A stretch of 64,000 bases of DNA from Actinoalloteichus hoggarensis (GTDB lineage: Bacteria; Actinomycetota; Actinomycetes; Mycobacteriales; Pseudonocardiaceae), in assembly GCF_002234535.1 (NCBI RefSeq), contig NZ_CP022521.1, forward strand, positions 2,914,001-2,978,000, written 5' to 3'. The number at the start of each line of letters is the position of its first letter. Positions within the stretch are counted from its first letter, which is position 1. Position numbers and translations under genes: made by a program. Positions 17,755 through 26,200 of the stretch are shown piece by piece. The notes beneath the pieces are model-generated. The model ran no database searches. It saw only the letters and a list, made by a program, of their open reading frames with translations, and was not told the origin of the DNA.

Positions 17755-18431
17755 CACGTCCACCTGCCTCTCGCCGCGTGCTCTCCGGCGTCGCCGCCGG
17801 TCTCCAGGACGAACCGGAGCAGCCACTCCAGGCACTCCGCGCGATTCCGCGCCGAATGCAGGTCGTCCCCCCACACATACAGCCCGTGCCGAGCGACGAT
17901 CAACGCGGGCGTCGCCGGGTCGAACCCCGCCTCGAACGCATCGCCGAGCACGGTCATGTCCTGGCTGTTGGGCACCACCGGCACCGTCACCACGTCGTCG
18001 TGGGCGGCGCGGCCGAACCCCTTGAGCATCTCCAGGTCGCGCAGCTCCACGCCCGAGGGCCACCGCTGTGCCGCGACCACCGGTGCCAGCACATGGACGT
18101 GCACGACGGCGCCCGCCCCGGCGACGGCGGCGATCCTGGCGTGCAGGCCCGCCTCCGCCGACGGCCTACGGGCGGGCTCCGGTCCGCCGGACACCGCCTC
18201 GCCTGCCTCGTCGACGACGACGAAGTCCCGTGCCGTCAGCTCGTCCTTGTCGAGGCCGCTGGCGGTCACGGCCAGCCGCAGCGGATCGCGGCTCAGCGTC
18301 ACCGACAGGTTGCCGGAGGTCCCGCGCATCCAACCCATCCGTGTATAGCGGGCGGCCTCCTGCGCCAACGCCCGCCCCGCCTGGTCGAGCTGCGTGGCCG
18401 TGGGCGTGAACATCGCGGGCGCACCGGTCAT
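17754..18431 (-). CDS. mtnB: Methylthioribulose-1-phosphate dehydratase
   Basis: Class II aldolase-fold zinc enzyme of 225 residues that dehydrates 5-methylthioribulose 1-phosphate to 2,3-diketo-5-methylthiopentyl-1-phosphate. The substrate-loop motif MRGTSGNLSV and the zinc site HVHVLAP, with a further His in ARHGLYVWG, are in place. It is 225 residues, close to bacterial MtnB. The start overlaps the stop of mtnC by four bases (ATGA), and the stop overlaps the mtnD start. The sequence is closer to MtnB than to fuculose aldolases, and the context with MtnA, MtnC and MtnD settles the call. Confidence 0.92.
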   Translation of the reverse strand: MTGAPAMFTPTATQLDQAGRALAQEAARYTRMGWMRGTSGNLSVTLSRDPLRLAVTASGLDKDELTARDFVVVDEAGEAVSGGPEPARRPSAEAGLHARIAAVAGAGAVVHVHVLAPVVAAQRWPSGVELRDLEMLKGFGRAAHDDVVTVPVVPNSQDMTVLGDAFEAGFDPATPALIVARHGLYVWGDDLHSARNRAECLEWLLRFVLETGGDAGEHAARGRWT

Positions 18432-19162
18432 CGGTCATCCCCCGTCCCGGCCGAGATCTCCACCTCGTCGAAGGACGCGATCGCCCGGTGCGCTCCGAAG
18501 TCCGCCTCGGCGAACGGCTCACCCGGCCTCGCGAGCCCGACGGTCTGCCAGCCGGCCTCGGCGGCGGCGTCGAGTTCGGCGGGCACGTCGGAGAGGAACA
18601 CGATCTCCCGGGCGGGCGGGTCGCCGAGTCCCGCCGCGATGGCGCGATACGACGGCGCCTCCCGCTTGGGACCCGCGTTGACCGTGTCGAAGTGGTGGTC
18701 GAACAGGCCGGTGACGTCGCCCTCGTTGCTGTGGGAGAAGGAGGCGATCTGGCCCGCGACCGAGCCGGAGGAGAACACCGCCAGCCGCAGTCCGCCGTCG
18801 CGCCAGCGTCGCAGCGCCGGGAAGGCGTCGGGGAAGTACTGGGAGGTCAGCTCGCGTCGTGCGTAGCCCTCCTGCCAGATCAGCCCCTGGAGCGTCTTGA
18901 GCGGGGCGGCCTTGCGGTCGGCGTCCATCCAGGAGTGCAGGACCGCGACGACCTCGGCGGTGCCCGCGTCGGCGGCCAGGCCCGCGTCGGCCTTGGTCGC
19001 CGCCACGGCGGCGCGCACCTGTTCGTCGTCGGGGTGGGCGTCGATCCAGGGACCGAGCCGGGGGCGCGCGTAGTCGTAGAGCACGACGTGCACCTGGCTC
19101 GTCGGGGTCAGGGTCCCTTCGATGTCGACCACGACCCAGCGGGCCGTCAGACTGCCGGTCAT
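18428..19162 (-). CDS. mtnC: Acireductone synthase (enolase-phosphatase E1)
   Basis: HAD-superfamily enzyme of 244 residues that enolises and dephosphorylates the diketo phosphate made by MtnB. The nucleophile motif is DIEGTLTP, where the Asp, Glu and Thr pattern is diagnostic of E1. Motif II is in VFSSGSVAGQI, and motif III/IV is FLSDVPAELDAAAEAG, with a lysine in VNAGPKREAPSY. The start overlaps the stop of the upstream mtnA gene by four bases and the stop overlaps the mtnB start. All HAD catalytic elements are intact, so activity is expected. Confidence 0.94.
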   Translation of the reverse strand: MTGSLTARWVVVDIEGTLTPTSQVHVVLYDYARPRLGPWIDAHPDDEQVRAAVAATKADAGLAADAGTAEVVAVLHSWMDADRKAAPLKTLQGLIWQEGYARRELTSQYFPDAFPALRRWRDGGLRLAVFSSGSVAGQIASFSHSNEGDVTGLFDHHFDTVNAGPKREAPSYRAIAAGLGDPPAREIVFLSDVPAELDAAAEAGWQTVGLARPGEPFAEADFGAHRAIASFDEVEISAGTGDDR

Positions 19163-20361
19163 GGCGTCGTGTCCTCTCGGTTGCGGTGATAGTCGGCCAG
19201 CAGGCCTGGTTCCAGGGCGCCCCGATCGGTGACGACCCTGGTGACGAATCTCGGCGGGGTGACGTCGAACGCCGGGTAGTGTCCCCGCACTCGGAGGCTG
19301 GCGGTGCGCCTGCCCAGGGTGTGCAAGACCTCGTCGCCGTCGCGGTACTCGATGGGCACGTCGGTGGCGGTGGGCGCGCCCGCGTCCGGAGTCTGCACCA
19401 TCGCGTAGAACGGCACGTCGTAGGCGTGCGCGGCCACGGCGAGGCCCAGGGTGCCGACCTTGTTGACCACGTGTCCGTCCATCGTGACCCGGTCGGCCGC
19501 CGTCACCAGCGCCGACACCAGGCCCTCCGCCAGCACCGACGCCCCCATCCCGTCGGTGACCAGCGTGACGTCGACGCCCATCTCGGCCAGCGTCTCGGCG
19601 GTGAGCCGGGCGCCCTGGAGATATGGCCGGGTCTCGGTGCAGAAGAAGCGCGGCGCGCGCCCGCGTCGCAGCGCGGCGGCGACCGTCTCGGTCAGGTACA
19701 GGTCGGCCCAACAGTGCGTCAGCACCGCGCCGTCCTCGGGCAGCAGCGCCGCGGTGTACTCGCCCAACGCCCTGCTGCGCGCTCGATAGTCCTGCTCACC
19801 GGCCCACGCGCCACGCAGCGCCGCCTCGACGAGGGCGTCACCGGTCGGGAAGCCCCCGGGCGGTCGCGTGGCGTCCACGCCCGTCGGGGCACCCGAGTCC
19901 GGCGCGGCGGCCGGGGGCGCCGGACCGTCCGTCCCGGACTCGATCAGCTCTCGGAACACCAGATCGACCGCCTTGCCCAGCGCGTCGTTGGTGGGGCGGC
20001 TGGCGATCAGCGACCTCCCGGCCGCCGACAGCCGGGCATGGGCGTCCGCCGCGTCCAGGCCGCGGGCCTCCCTGGCGGCGAGCACCATCGCCCACAGCGC
20101 GGCGAAGTACGGTCCGGAGGACTGCGTGACCATGTCCCTGATGGCGGTCGCGACGTCCTCCGCCGTCCGGCAGCGCACCCAGCGTCGCTCGAACGGGAAG
20201 ACCCGTCGATCCAGGATGTGCACGCCGTCGGCCTCCAGCCGCACGCTGTGCGCCAGGATCGGCCCCGGCTCTCCCGACTCGGTCGCGTCCGGCCCCGCCG
20301 CCGAGGCGGCCGAGGGCGCGGCCGCCCGGGTGGTCGCGAAAGGCTGCTCCGCCGCCGTCAT
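19159..20361 (-). CDS. mtnA: S-methyl-5-thioribose-1-phosphate isomerase
   Basis: eIF2B-related isomerase that converts 5-methylthioribose 1-phosphate, the product of MTA phosphorolysis, to the ribulose form. Recognisable elements are SRPTNDALGKAVD, LTHCWADLYLTE, FCTETRPYLQGARL, the VTDGMGASVL loop with its catalytic Asp, and DRVTMDGHVVNKVGT (usual motif D..ANGD..NKIGT). The protein is about 400 residues, longer than the usual 350. The extra length is an unconserved N-terminus and an Ala/Pro-rich insertion coded near 19860-19930. ATG 20361 follows AGGAG. ATG 20433 is a longer alternative without a good ribosome site. It overlaps mtnC downstream. Confidence 0.85.
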   Translation of the reverse strand: MTAAEQPFATTRAAAPSAASAAGPDATESGEPGPILAHSVRLEADGVHILDRRVFPFERRWVRCRTAEDVATAIRDMVTQSSGPYFAALWAMVLAAREARGLDAADAHARLSAAGRSLIASRPTNDALGKAVDLVFRELIESGTDGPAPPAAAPDSGAPTGVDATRPPGGFPTGDALVEAALRGAWAGEQDYRARSRALGEYTAALLPEDGAVLTHCWADLYLTETVAAALRRGRAPRFFCTETRPYLQGARLTAETLAEMGVDVTLVTDGMGASVLAEGLVSALVTAADRVTMDGHVVNKVGTLGLAVAAHAYDVPFYAMVQTPDAGAPTATDVPIEYRDGDEVLHTLGRRTASLRVRGHYPAFDVTPPRFVTRVVTDRGALEPGLLADYHRNREDTTP

Positions 20362-20455
20362 CTCCGTCTGCTCCTGTTCGTCGACGTCGTCGTTCCGGGC
20401 CCTCGGGTGTGGTGCCGTCCGCCGTCGGGACATGCGCGGCTCGTCGGCCGACGCC

Positions 20456-21643
20456 TCAGCTGTAGCCGGTCACCGGGGGCAGCTCTCCGGTGAGTCGATG
20501 CCGCCCGATCTCGCGGGCCTTGTAGCTCACCGGGTCATGCAGCGTCAGCGTGCGCGCGTTGCGCCAGTAGCGATCCAGCCCGTGCCGGGCGCTGGTCGCC
20601 CGTGCCCCGGTCAGCTCGAAGATCCGGGTGCCGATCTCGTTGACCACCTCGGTGCTCACCACCTTCGCCCGCGAGATCAGCACGCCCAGCTCACCGCGTC
20701 GCTCGGCCGTGAGCCCGGTGCCCAGCGCCTCCGCGTCCTCGAAGGCGCGCGAGGCCGCGTCCACGAGCAGCGTGGCCGCCGCCAGCCGGGCGTCGAGCCT
20801 GCCGTACTCGGCGAGGACGTACGGATCGTCGGTCGCGGCCTCCACCCCCGACAGCGGCCAGGCCCGCGACTGCTCGGCCGTGTAGCGGCCCGCCTCGCCG
20901 AGCGCGCCCTCGGCGATCGCGACGTGCAGCCTGCTCAACAACAGCTGGAAGCCCAGCGGACTCAGCGAGTCGCGCCACGCACGCGGCTCCTCCGGCGCGG
21001 GCTGTACGCCGAGCACGTCGCCTTCGGGCACGAAGGCGTCGGTGAACTCGACGCCTCCACTGGCGGACAGCCGCTGGCCGAGGTTGTCCCAGTCGCCCAG
21101 GAAACGGATGCCCTCCGCCGCGGCGTCCAGGGTGAACGCGATCTTGTGACCCGTGTCGGCCTCGGTGCCGCTGGCGATCAGCCGATCCGCGACGCTGGCT
21201 CCGGTGGCGAAGAACTTCCGGCCGCTGACCGCGAACCCGCCGGGCACCGGCCGCGCGACCAGCGCCGCGTCACGCGGGTTGCTGACTCCGGCCCAGAACC
21301 AGCTGCCCTCGACGCTCGCCCGCTCCAGCCGTGCCTGCTGTTCCGGCACGTCGAACAGCCGGATCCGCCACAGCTGGAAGTAGTGGTAGCCGAGCAGGTG
21401 CCCGATCGAGGCGTCGGCCGCCCCCACCGTGGTGATCACGCGATGCGCGGTCGGCCAGTCGCCGCCCAGACCTCCGTGTTCGGTGGGAACCAGCAGCCGC
21501 AGCAGCCCGGACTCGCGCAGCAGAGCGATCTCCGCGACCGGCTCGGCGCCCCGGTGTTCCCGCTCGACGGCGTCGGCCCGCAGCCGGGCGGCCACCTCGT
21601 CGGCGATGCGCGGCACGCTCGGCTGTTCGGGGGATGCGGTCAT
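20456..21643 (-). CDS. DszC/SfnB-like flavin monooxygenase (acyl-CoA dehydrogenase fold)
   Basis: Acyl-CoA dehydrogenase-fold protein of 395 residues. It resembles the group that uses reduced flavin and oxygen on sulfur compounds (DszC, SfnB) more than true acyl-CoA dehydrogenases. Typical stretches are LLVPTEHGGLGGDW, SIGHLLGYHYFQLWRIRLF, FWAGVSNPRD, GFAVSGRKFFATGA and FELTGARATSARHGLDRYWR. The catalytic Glu motif of acyl-CoA dehydrogenases (YEGT) is absent. It sits inside the methionine-salvage operon, overlapping the phosphorylase gene upstream by ATGA. A role in oxidising a methylthio or other organosulfur compound is the most economical guess. No reductase partner is encoded in the operon. 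Confidence 0.82.
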   Translation of the reverse strand: MTASPEQPSVPRIADEVAARLRADAVEREHRGAEPVAEIALLRESGLLRLLVPTEHGGLGGDWPTAHRVITTVGAADASIGHLLGYHYFQLWRIRLFDVPEQQARLERASVEGSWFWAGVSNPRDAALVARPVPGGFAVSGRKFFATGASVADRLIASGTEADTGHKIAFTLDAAAEGIRFLGDWDNLGQRLSASGGVEFTDAFVPEGDVLGVQPAPEEPRAWRDSLSPLGFQLLLSRLHVAIAEGALGEAGRYTAEQSRAWPLSGVEAATDDPYVLAEYGRLDARLAAATLLVDAASRAFEDAEALGTGLTAERRGELGVLISRAKVVSTEVVNEIGTRIFELTGARATSARHGLDRYWRNARTLTLHDPVSYKAREIGRHRLTGELPPVTGYS

Positions 21644-22440
21644 GCTCGTACTCCGCTCTCGTCGAGGGCGATCAGGGCGTCCAACACGACGTCGGCGCCG
21701 CGCCGGACGGCGTCCACGACGATCTGCCGGTGCGGCGCGTAGGTGGTGGCGTCGACGTCGTCGTTTCCGGCGTAGCCGTCCACGACCAGCGCGGCGCCCG
21801 CCCGCAGCCCGCGCAGGCCCGCGAACACGAACAGCGCCGACGCCTCCATCTCGATGGCGGCCACGCCCGCCGCGGTGTACTGGGCGATCGGCAGGGTCAG
21901 CACCGCGGGGCTGAACGCCGCCCGAGTCCACACGACGCCGCGCCGATGGGCGACGTCGTGGGTGCGCGCCGCCGCCGCCAGCGCCAACGTCGCCTCCGGG
22001 GTCGCGAACGCCGGATACTCCGGGTGGACGAGCTGGTGGGAGACCCCGTCGTCCCGCACGGCGGCCTCGGCGATCACCAGATCGCCGTCGCCGATGTCCC
22101 GACGCAGCGACCCGGCCGTGCCGAACCGCAGGAACGTGTGCACCCCGGCCTCGGCCAGCTCGGCGAACAGACAGACGGCGCCGGGCCCGCCGACGCCGTG
22201 CGAGGACACCACCAGCTCGACGCCCCGCCAACTGCCCGTATACGTCCGGTACTCACGGTTCTCGCCGACCAGCCTCACCTCGGCGAGGCGGGACGCGACG
22301 GCGTCGGCCCGCGCGGGGTCGCCGACGACCAGGGCCAGCCCCGGCAGCCCGCGGCGCGGGATCTTCGTCACGGGCAGCACGTCGGCCACGCCCTCGGCCG
22401 GATACGGCGGGTGTGGCGAGTCGATCGGCGCGTCGGTCAT
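21640..22440 (-). CDS. NP-I family nucleoside phosphorylase, likely MTA/purine nucleoside
   Basis: Nucleoside phosphorylase of 266 residues with the uridine/purine (UdP/DeoD) fold. The phosphate-binding segment is LVVGDPARADAVASRL. The glycine-rich core is VVSSHGVGGPGAVC with LRFGTAGSL. The nucleoside-ribose glutamate motif AAIEMEASALFVFA is present, followed by VVDGYAGNDDVD. Between an ABC nucleoside importer and mtnA, the most probable job is phosphorolysis of 5'-methylthioadenosine to adenine and 5-methylthioribose 1-phosphate. That specificity is inferred from context. By sequence it could also be a uridine phosphorylase. It overlaps both neighbours by four bases. Confidence 0.85.
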   Translation of the reverse strand: MTDAPIDSPHPPYPAEGVADVLPVTKIPRRGLPGLALVVGDPARADAVASRLAEVRLVGENREYRTYTGSWRGVELVVSSHGVGGPGAVCLFAELAEAGVHTFLRFGTAGSLRRDIGDGDLVIAEAAVRDDGVSHQLVHPEYPAFATPEATLALAAAARTHDVAHRRGVVWTRAAFSPAVLTLPIAQYTAAGVAAIEMEASALFVFAGLRGLRAGAALVVDGYAGNDDVDATTYAPHRQIVVDAVRRGADVVLDALIALDESGVRA

Positions 22441-23351
22441 CGAGTGAGGGTCCCTTTCGCCTCGTCCCGTCGCCGGATGCGACGGCTGGACAGGAACAGT
22501 GCCACGAGGGTCACCACGTACGGCGCGGCGTCGGCCGCCTGCTGCGGAAGACCCACGGCCTGGAGTCGGAAGCCGAACGCCTCGGCGAGACCGAACAGCA
22601 GTGCCGCGAGGAACACGCCGATCGGTGCCGCCAGACCCAGCATGACGGCGACCACCGCGATCCAGCCACGTCCCGCGGTCATGTTCTCCGCGAACAAGGT
22701 CACATTGCCCAGGGCGAGCTGGGCGCCGCCGAGCCCGCACAGCGCGCCGCCCACGACGATCGCCCCGTAGCGGTGGCGTGTGACGCTCACGCCCAGGTTC
22801 GTCGCCGCCTCGGGATTCTCTCCGACGCCGCGCAGCCGCAGTCCCCACGGATGCCGGTAGAGCAGCACCGCCAGCCCCGCCACCGCCAGCCAGGAGAGGT
22901 AGAGCAGCGGCGAGTGGCCGGACAGGATCGGGCCGAGCACGGGGACGTCGGCCACCAGCGGGATGTCGACGCGGCCGAGACCGCGCAGCGCGGGATCGCT
23001 GAAGCTGCCCTGGGCCCCGAACACCGTGCGCAGCAGGAAGGCCGTCAGGCCCACCGCCAGCATGTTCATCGCCACCGACAACACGATCGGGTCCGCGCCC
23101 AGCGTCACGTGACCGACGGCCAGGATCAGGGAGAACGCCGCGGAGGCCGCCATGGCCGCCAGCACGCCCACCCAGGGACTGCCGCTGAACCAGCTGCCCG
23201 CCACCCCGGCGAAGCAGCCGACGAGCATGGTGCCCTCCAACGAGATGTTGAAGACTCCCGCCCGTTGACACAGCGCCCCGGCGAGCGCGGCGAACAGGAT
23301 CGGGGTGAGCGCCCGCAGCGCGGCGGCGAACAGCGCCGGATCGACGGTCAT
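22437..23351 (-). CDS. Nucleoside ABC transporter permease 2
   Basis: Integral membrane protein of 304 residues with about eight to nine hydrophobic segments. It belongs to the BMP-associated branch of the branched-chain-type permeases. Family hallmarks are LCQRAGVFNISLEGTMLVG near the N-terminus and LRGVGENPEAATNLGV in the cytoplasmic coupling loop. It pairs with the larger permease encoded just upstream, and both overlap by ATGA. The C-terminal segment is arginine-rich and cytoplasmic. It forms the second half of the channel for an imported nucleoside. Confidence 0.92.
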   Translation of the reverse strand: MTVDPALFAAALRALTPILFAALAGALCQRAGVFNISLEGTMLVGCFAGVAGSWFSGSPWVGVLAAMAASAAFSLILAVGHVTLGADPIVLSVAMNMLAVGLTAFLLRTVFGAQGSFSDPALRGLGRVDIPLVADVPVLGPILSGHSPLLYLSWLAVAGLAVLLYRHPWGLRLRGVGENPEAATNLGVSVTRHRYGAIVVGGALCGLGGAQLALGNVTLFAENMTAGRGWIAVVAVMLGLAAPIGVFLAALLFGLAEAFGFRLQAVGLPQQAADAAPYVVTLVALFLSSRRIRRRDEAKGTLTR

Positions 23352-24373
23352 CGGGTCCCTCCCCGGCGGCGCAGCAGACCGGTGGACGACGCGAGGAACA
23401 CGATGATCACCGCTTGCAGGATCGCCGTCAGCTCCCGCGGCGTCTGCGTGACCCGCTCCATGTCGAAACCGCCGTTGGTCAGCGCGGCGAAGAAGAACGC
23501 GGCCAGGGCGGTGCCCACCGGGCTCGCCCCCGCCAGCAGCGCGGCCATCAGGCCGATCCAGGTGTACTGCGGAGAGATCAACGCGCCGTCGATGAAGCGG
23601 AACGGGAAGCCCAGCACCATGATCGCGCCCACCAGGCCTGCCATGCCGCCGGAGGCGGCCAGCAGCCGGAGGGTCAGCGCGGGCCGGTCGATGCCCGCGT
23701 AGGCGGCGAACCGGGGCCCGGCCCCGGTCATGCGCACCTCGTATCCGGCGGGTGTCCGCGCGTCGACGACGAGGAACACCACCACGACGGCGAGGACGGC
23801 GAACAGGCCGACGGTGACCTCCCCGAGCCCGATGCCCGGCAGCGCCACCCCCTCGGGAAGCCGCCTGCTCTGCGGGAGGCTGGAACCGGGATCGGCGAGC
23901 GGGAAGCGCACCAGGTAGGAGGCCAGCGACATCGCGGGATAGCTCAACAACAGCGAGCTGACCAGCAACGGCACGCCCAGCGACGTCTCGCACAACGCGG
24001 CGAGCGCCGCGTACGACGCACCTGCCAGCACCCCGCCCGCCACCGCGAGCAGCACCGTGAACCCGGCGGGCAGTGGACTGTGCAGGCCGATGATCACCGC
24101 CGTGATCGCGCCGAGGACGAGCTGACCCTCGCCGCCCAGGTTCACCATTCCGGCCCGCAGCGGGATCGCCAGGGCGATCGCCATGCCCAGCACCGGCACC
24201 AGATACGCCAGCGTCCCGGGAAAACCGTCGGGTCCGAACGCGCCCACGACCAACGCCTGGTAGGCCCGCAGCGGGTCGGCCCCTGTGGCGGCCAGCAGCA
24301 CCGTGGCCAGGATGAACGCCGCACCGAGCGCGATCGGCACCGCGCTTCGGCGGACGTGCCGCACCCGGGTCAC
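23348..24373 (-). CDS. Nucleoside ABC transporter permease 1
   Basis: Integral membrane protein of 341 residues and the partner of the following permease. It has about eight hydrophobic segments, the family element LRAGMVNLGGEGQLVLGAIT, and a coupling loop around GAGPRFAAYAGIDRP. The start is GTG 24373, overlapping the ATPase stop by four bases (GTGA). The gene order lipoprotein, double ATPase, permease 1, permease 2 is the standard order for BMP-type nucleoside importers. Confidence 0.92.
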   Translation of the reverse strand: MTRVRHVRRSAVPIALGAAFILATVLLAATGADPLRAYQALVVGAFGPDGFPGTLAYLVPVLGMAIALAIPLRAGMVNLGGEGQLVLGAITAVIIGLHSPLPAGFTVLLAVAGGVLAGASYAALAALCETSLGVPLLVSSLLLSYPAMSLASYLVRFPLADPGSSLPQSRRLPEGVALPGIGLGEVTVGLFAVLAVVVVFLVVDARTPAGYEVRMTGAGPRFAAYAGIDRPALTLRLLAASGGMAGLVGAIMVLGFPFRFIDGALISPQYTWIGLMAALLAGASPVGTALAAFFFAALTNGGFDMERVTQTPRELTAILQAVIIVFLASSTGLLRRRGGTR

Positions 24374-26193
24374 GAGTCACCCGCCATCGCCAGTCCGAGC
24401 CGGTCCTCCGTCGCCTCGTCGCGCGACAGCTCCGCCACCAGCCTGCCCTCGTAACACACCAGGACACGGTCGGACAGTCCCCGGATCTCGCTCAGCTCGG
24501 CCGAGACGAGCAGCACCGCGTGTCCGGCGTCGCGGCAGGCGATCAGCTCCGCGTGGACGGCCTGCACGGCGGCGATGTCCACTCCCCGCGTGGGCTGCTC
24601 GACGATCAGCAGCGGAGCCTCCCTGGTGATCTCGCGGCCCAGCAGCGCCTTCTGCTGGTTGCCGCCGGACAGCGCGCGGATGGGCGACCGCGTGTCGCCC
24701 GCCCGCACTCCGAAGCGCTCGACGATCCGCTTGGCGTGGGCGTGCAGGGCGGCAGGCCGCAGGAACCCGCCGCGCGATCGCAGGCTGCCCCGGTGGTGAC
24801 CCGCCGCGAGGTTCTCGGCCAGCGACGCGCCGGGCGCTGAGCCCACCGCGCCCCGGTCCTCCGGCAGATAGGCCAGTCCCGCGCGCCTGCGAGCCGCGAT
24901 CCGCAGCCGCGTGACGTCGGCGTCGAGCAGCAGGACCCGGCCGCTCGAGGCGGCCCGCAGCCCGACGATCGCCTCGATCAGCTCGCTCTGACCGTTGCCC
25001 GCCACTCCGGCGATGCCGACGATCTCGCCCGCCCGCACGGAGAACGAGGCCCCTTCCACCAGCGGTCGGCCGCCGCGGCGGGCCACCGTCAGCTCCCGCA
25101 CCTCCAGCACCGTCCGGCCGGGGGAGCCCGGGGGATGCACGACGTCCAACTCGACGTCGCGGCCGGTCATCGCCGAGGCCAGCCGCGCCGCGGTCGCCTC
25201 GGCGGTGGGGATCACCTGCGCCACCCGACCGTCGCGCAGCACCGTCACGGTCCGGCTCACGGCCAGCACCTCGCCCAGCTTGTGCGTCACCAGGATGACG
25301 CTGCGGCCCTGCGCGGCCAGACCTCGCAGCACTGTGAAGAGCCGGTCCACCTCGTCGGGAGTGAGGACCGCCGTCGGCTCGTCGAGGATCAGCACTCGGG
25401 CGTCCCGGTACAGCAGCTTGAGGATCTCCACCCGCTGGCGCACGCCCAACGGCAGGTCACGCACGCGGGCGTCGGGATCGAGGCCGAGGCGGAATCGGTC
25501 GATCAGCTCGACGACCCTGGCCCGTGCGGCGGTGCGGTCCACGAGTCCGCGTCGGACGGGCTCCTGGCCGTAGACGACGTTCTCGGTGACCGAGAGGCCG
25601 GGGAAGAGCATGAAGTGCTGGTGCACCATGCCGACCCCCTCGGCGATCGCCCCGGCGGGCCCGGCCGGCTCGACGCGCCTGCCGAACAGCTCGATCTCGC
25701 CCGCGTCCGGGCGCAGCGCGCCGTAGAGGACGGACATCAAAGTGGACTTGCCCGCCCCGTTCTCGCCCATCAGCGCGTGGATCTCACCCTGTTCGACGCG
25801 CAGGTCCACGCCGTCGTTGGCCACCACGCCGGGGAACCGGCGGGTGATCCCGCGCAGCACGACCGCGGGCGGCCGTCCGCCCGCGGCGTCGATGGTCGTG
25901 GCGGGGACGCCGGTCGGCTCGGGCTGCTCGGCCCCGCTCGGCTGCTCGCCGTCCCTCACGGGGCCGTCGGAGCGGTCGCGACGCGGCGCCCCGCTCGCCG
26001 TCGTCCGCCCGGCCGAGGGGGAGTCCGACGACGGCGGCGCGGATTCGGCCGAGTCGTGCCGTGCGGCGGGGGCCGGCGCGGGACTCGTCGTCTCGGGTCC
26101 GCCCCGCGTCGTATCCGCCGGGAGAGTGGTCGGCGCGTCCGCGCCACGCGCCGCGCGGTCGGGGTCCGGGGCGTCGGGGGAGTGCCGGGTCAT
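24370..26193 (-). CDS. Nucleoside ABC transporter ATP-binding protein (two NBDs)
   Basis: Tandem ATPase of 607 residues that powers the two permeases. After an unconserved, acidic and proline-rich extension of about 105 residues comes NBD1, with Walker A GENGAGKST, signature LPLGVRQRVEILK and Walker B VLILDEPTAVLT. NBD2 has the degenerate P-loop GVAGNGQSE, the signature LSGGNQQKALLGRE and LLIVEQPTRGVD. This asymmetry is normal in BMP-type and sugar importers of this class. The N-terminal extension is longer than usual, and an internal start is possible, though ATG 26193 lies only eight bases after the lipoprotein stop. Cytoplasmic, membrane-associated. Confidence 0.93.
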   Translation of the reverse strand: MTRHSPDAPDPDRAARGADAPTTLPADTTRGGPETTSPAPAPAARHDSAESAPPSSDSPSAGRTTASGAPRRDRSDGPVRDGEQPSGAEQPEPTGVPATTIDAAGGRPPAVVLRGITRRFPGVVANDGVDLRVEQGEIHALMGENGAGKSTLMSVLYGALRPDAGEIELFGRRVEPAGPAGAIAEGVGMVHQHFMLFPGLSVTENVVYGQEPVRRGLVDRTAARARVVELIDRFRLGLDPDARVRDLPLGVRQRVEILKLLYRDARVLILDEPTAVLTPDEVDRLFTVLRGLAAQGRSVILVTHKLGEVLAVSRTVTVLRDGRVAQVIPTAEATAARLASAMTGRDVELDVVHPPGSPGRTVLEVRELTVARRGGRPLVEGASFSVRAGEIVGIAGVAGNGQSELIEAIVGLRAASSGRVLLLDADVTRLRIAARRRAGLAYLPEDRGAVGSAPGASLAENLAAGHHRGSLRSRGGFLRPAALHAHAKRIVERFGVRAGDTRSPIRALSGGNQQKALLGREITREAPLLIVEQPTRGVDIAAVQAVHAELIACRDAGHAVLLVSAELSEIRGLSDRVLVCYEGRLVAELSRDEATEDRLGLAMAGDS

Positions 26194-26200
26194 CGTCCGG

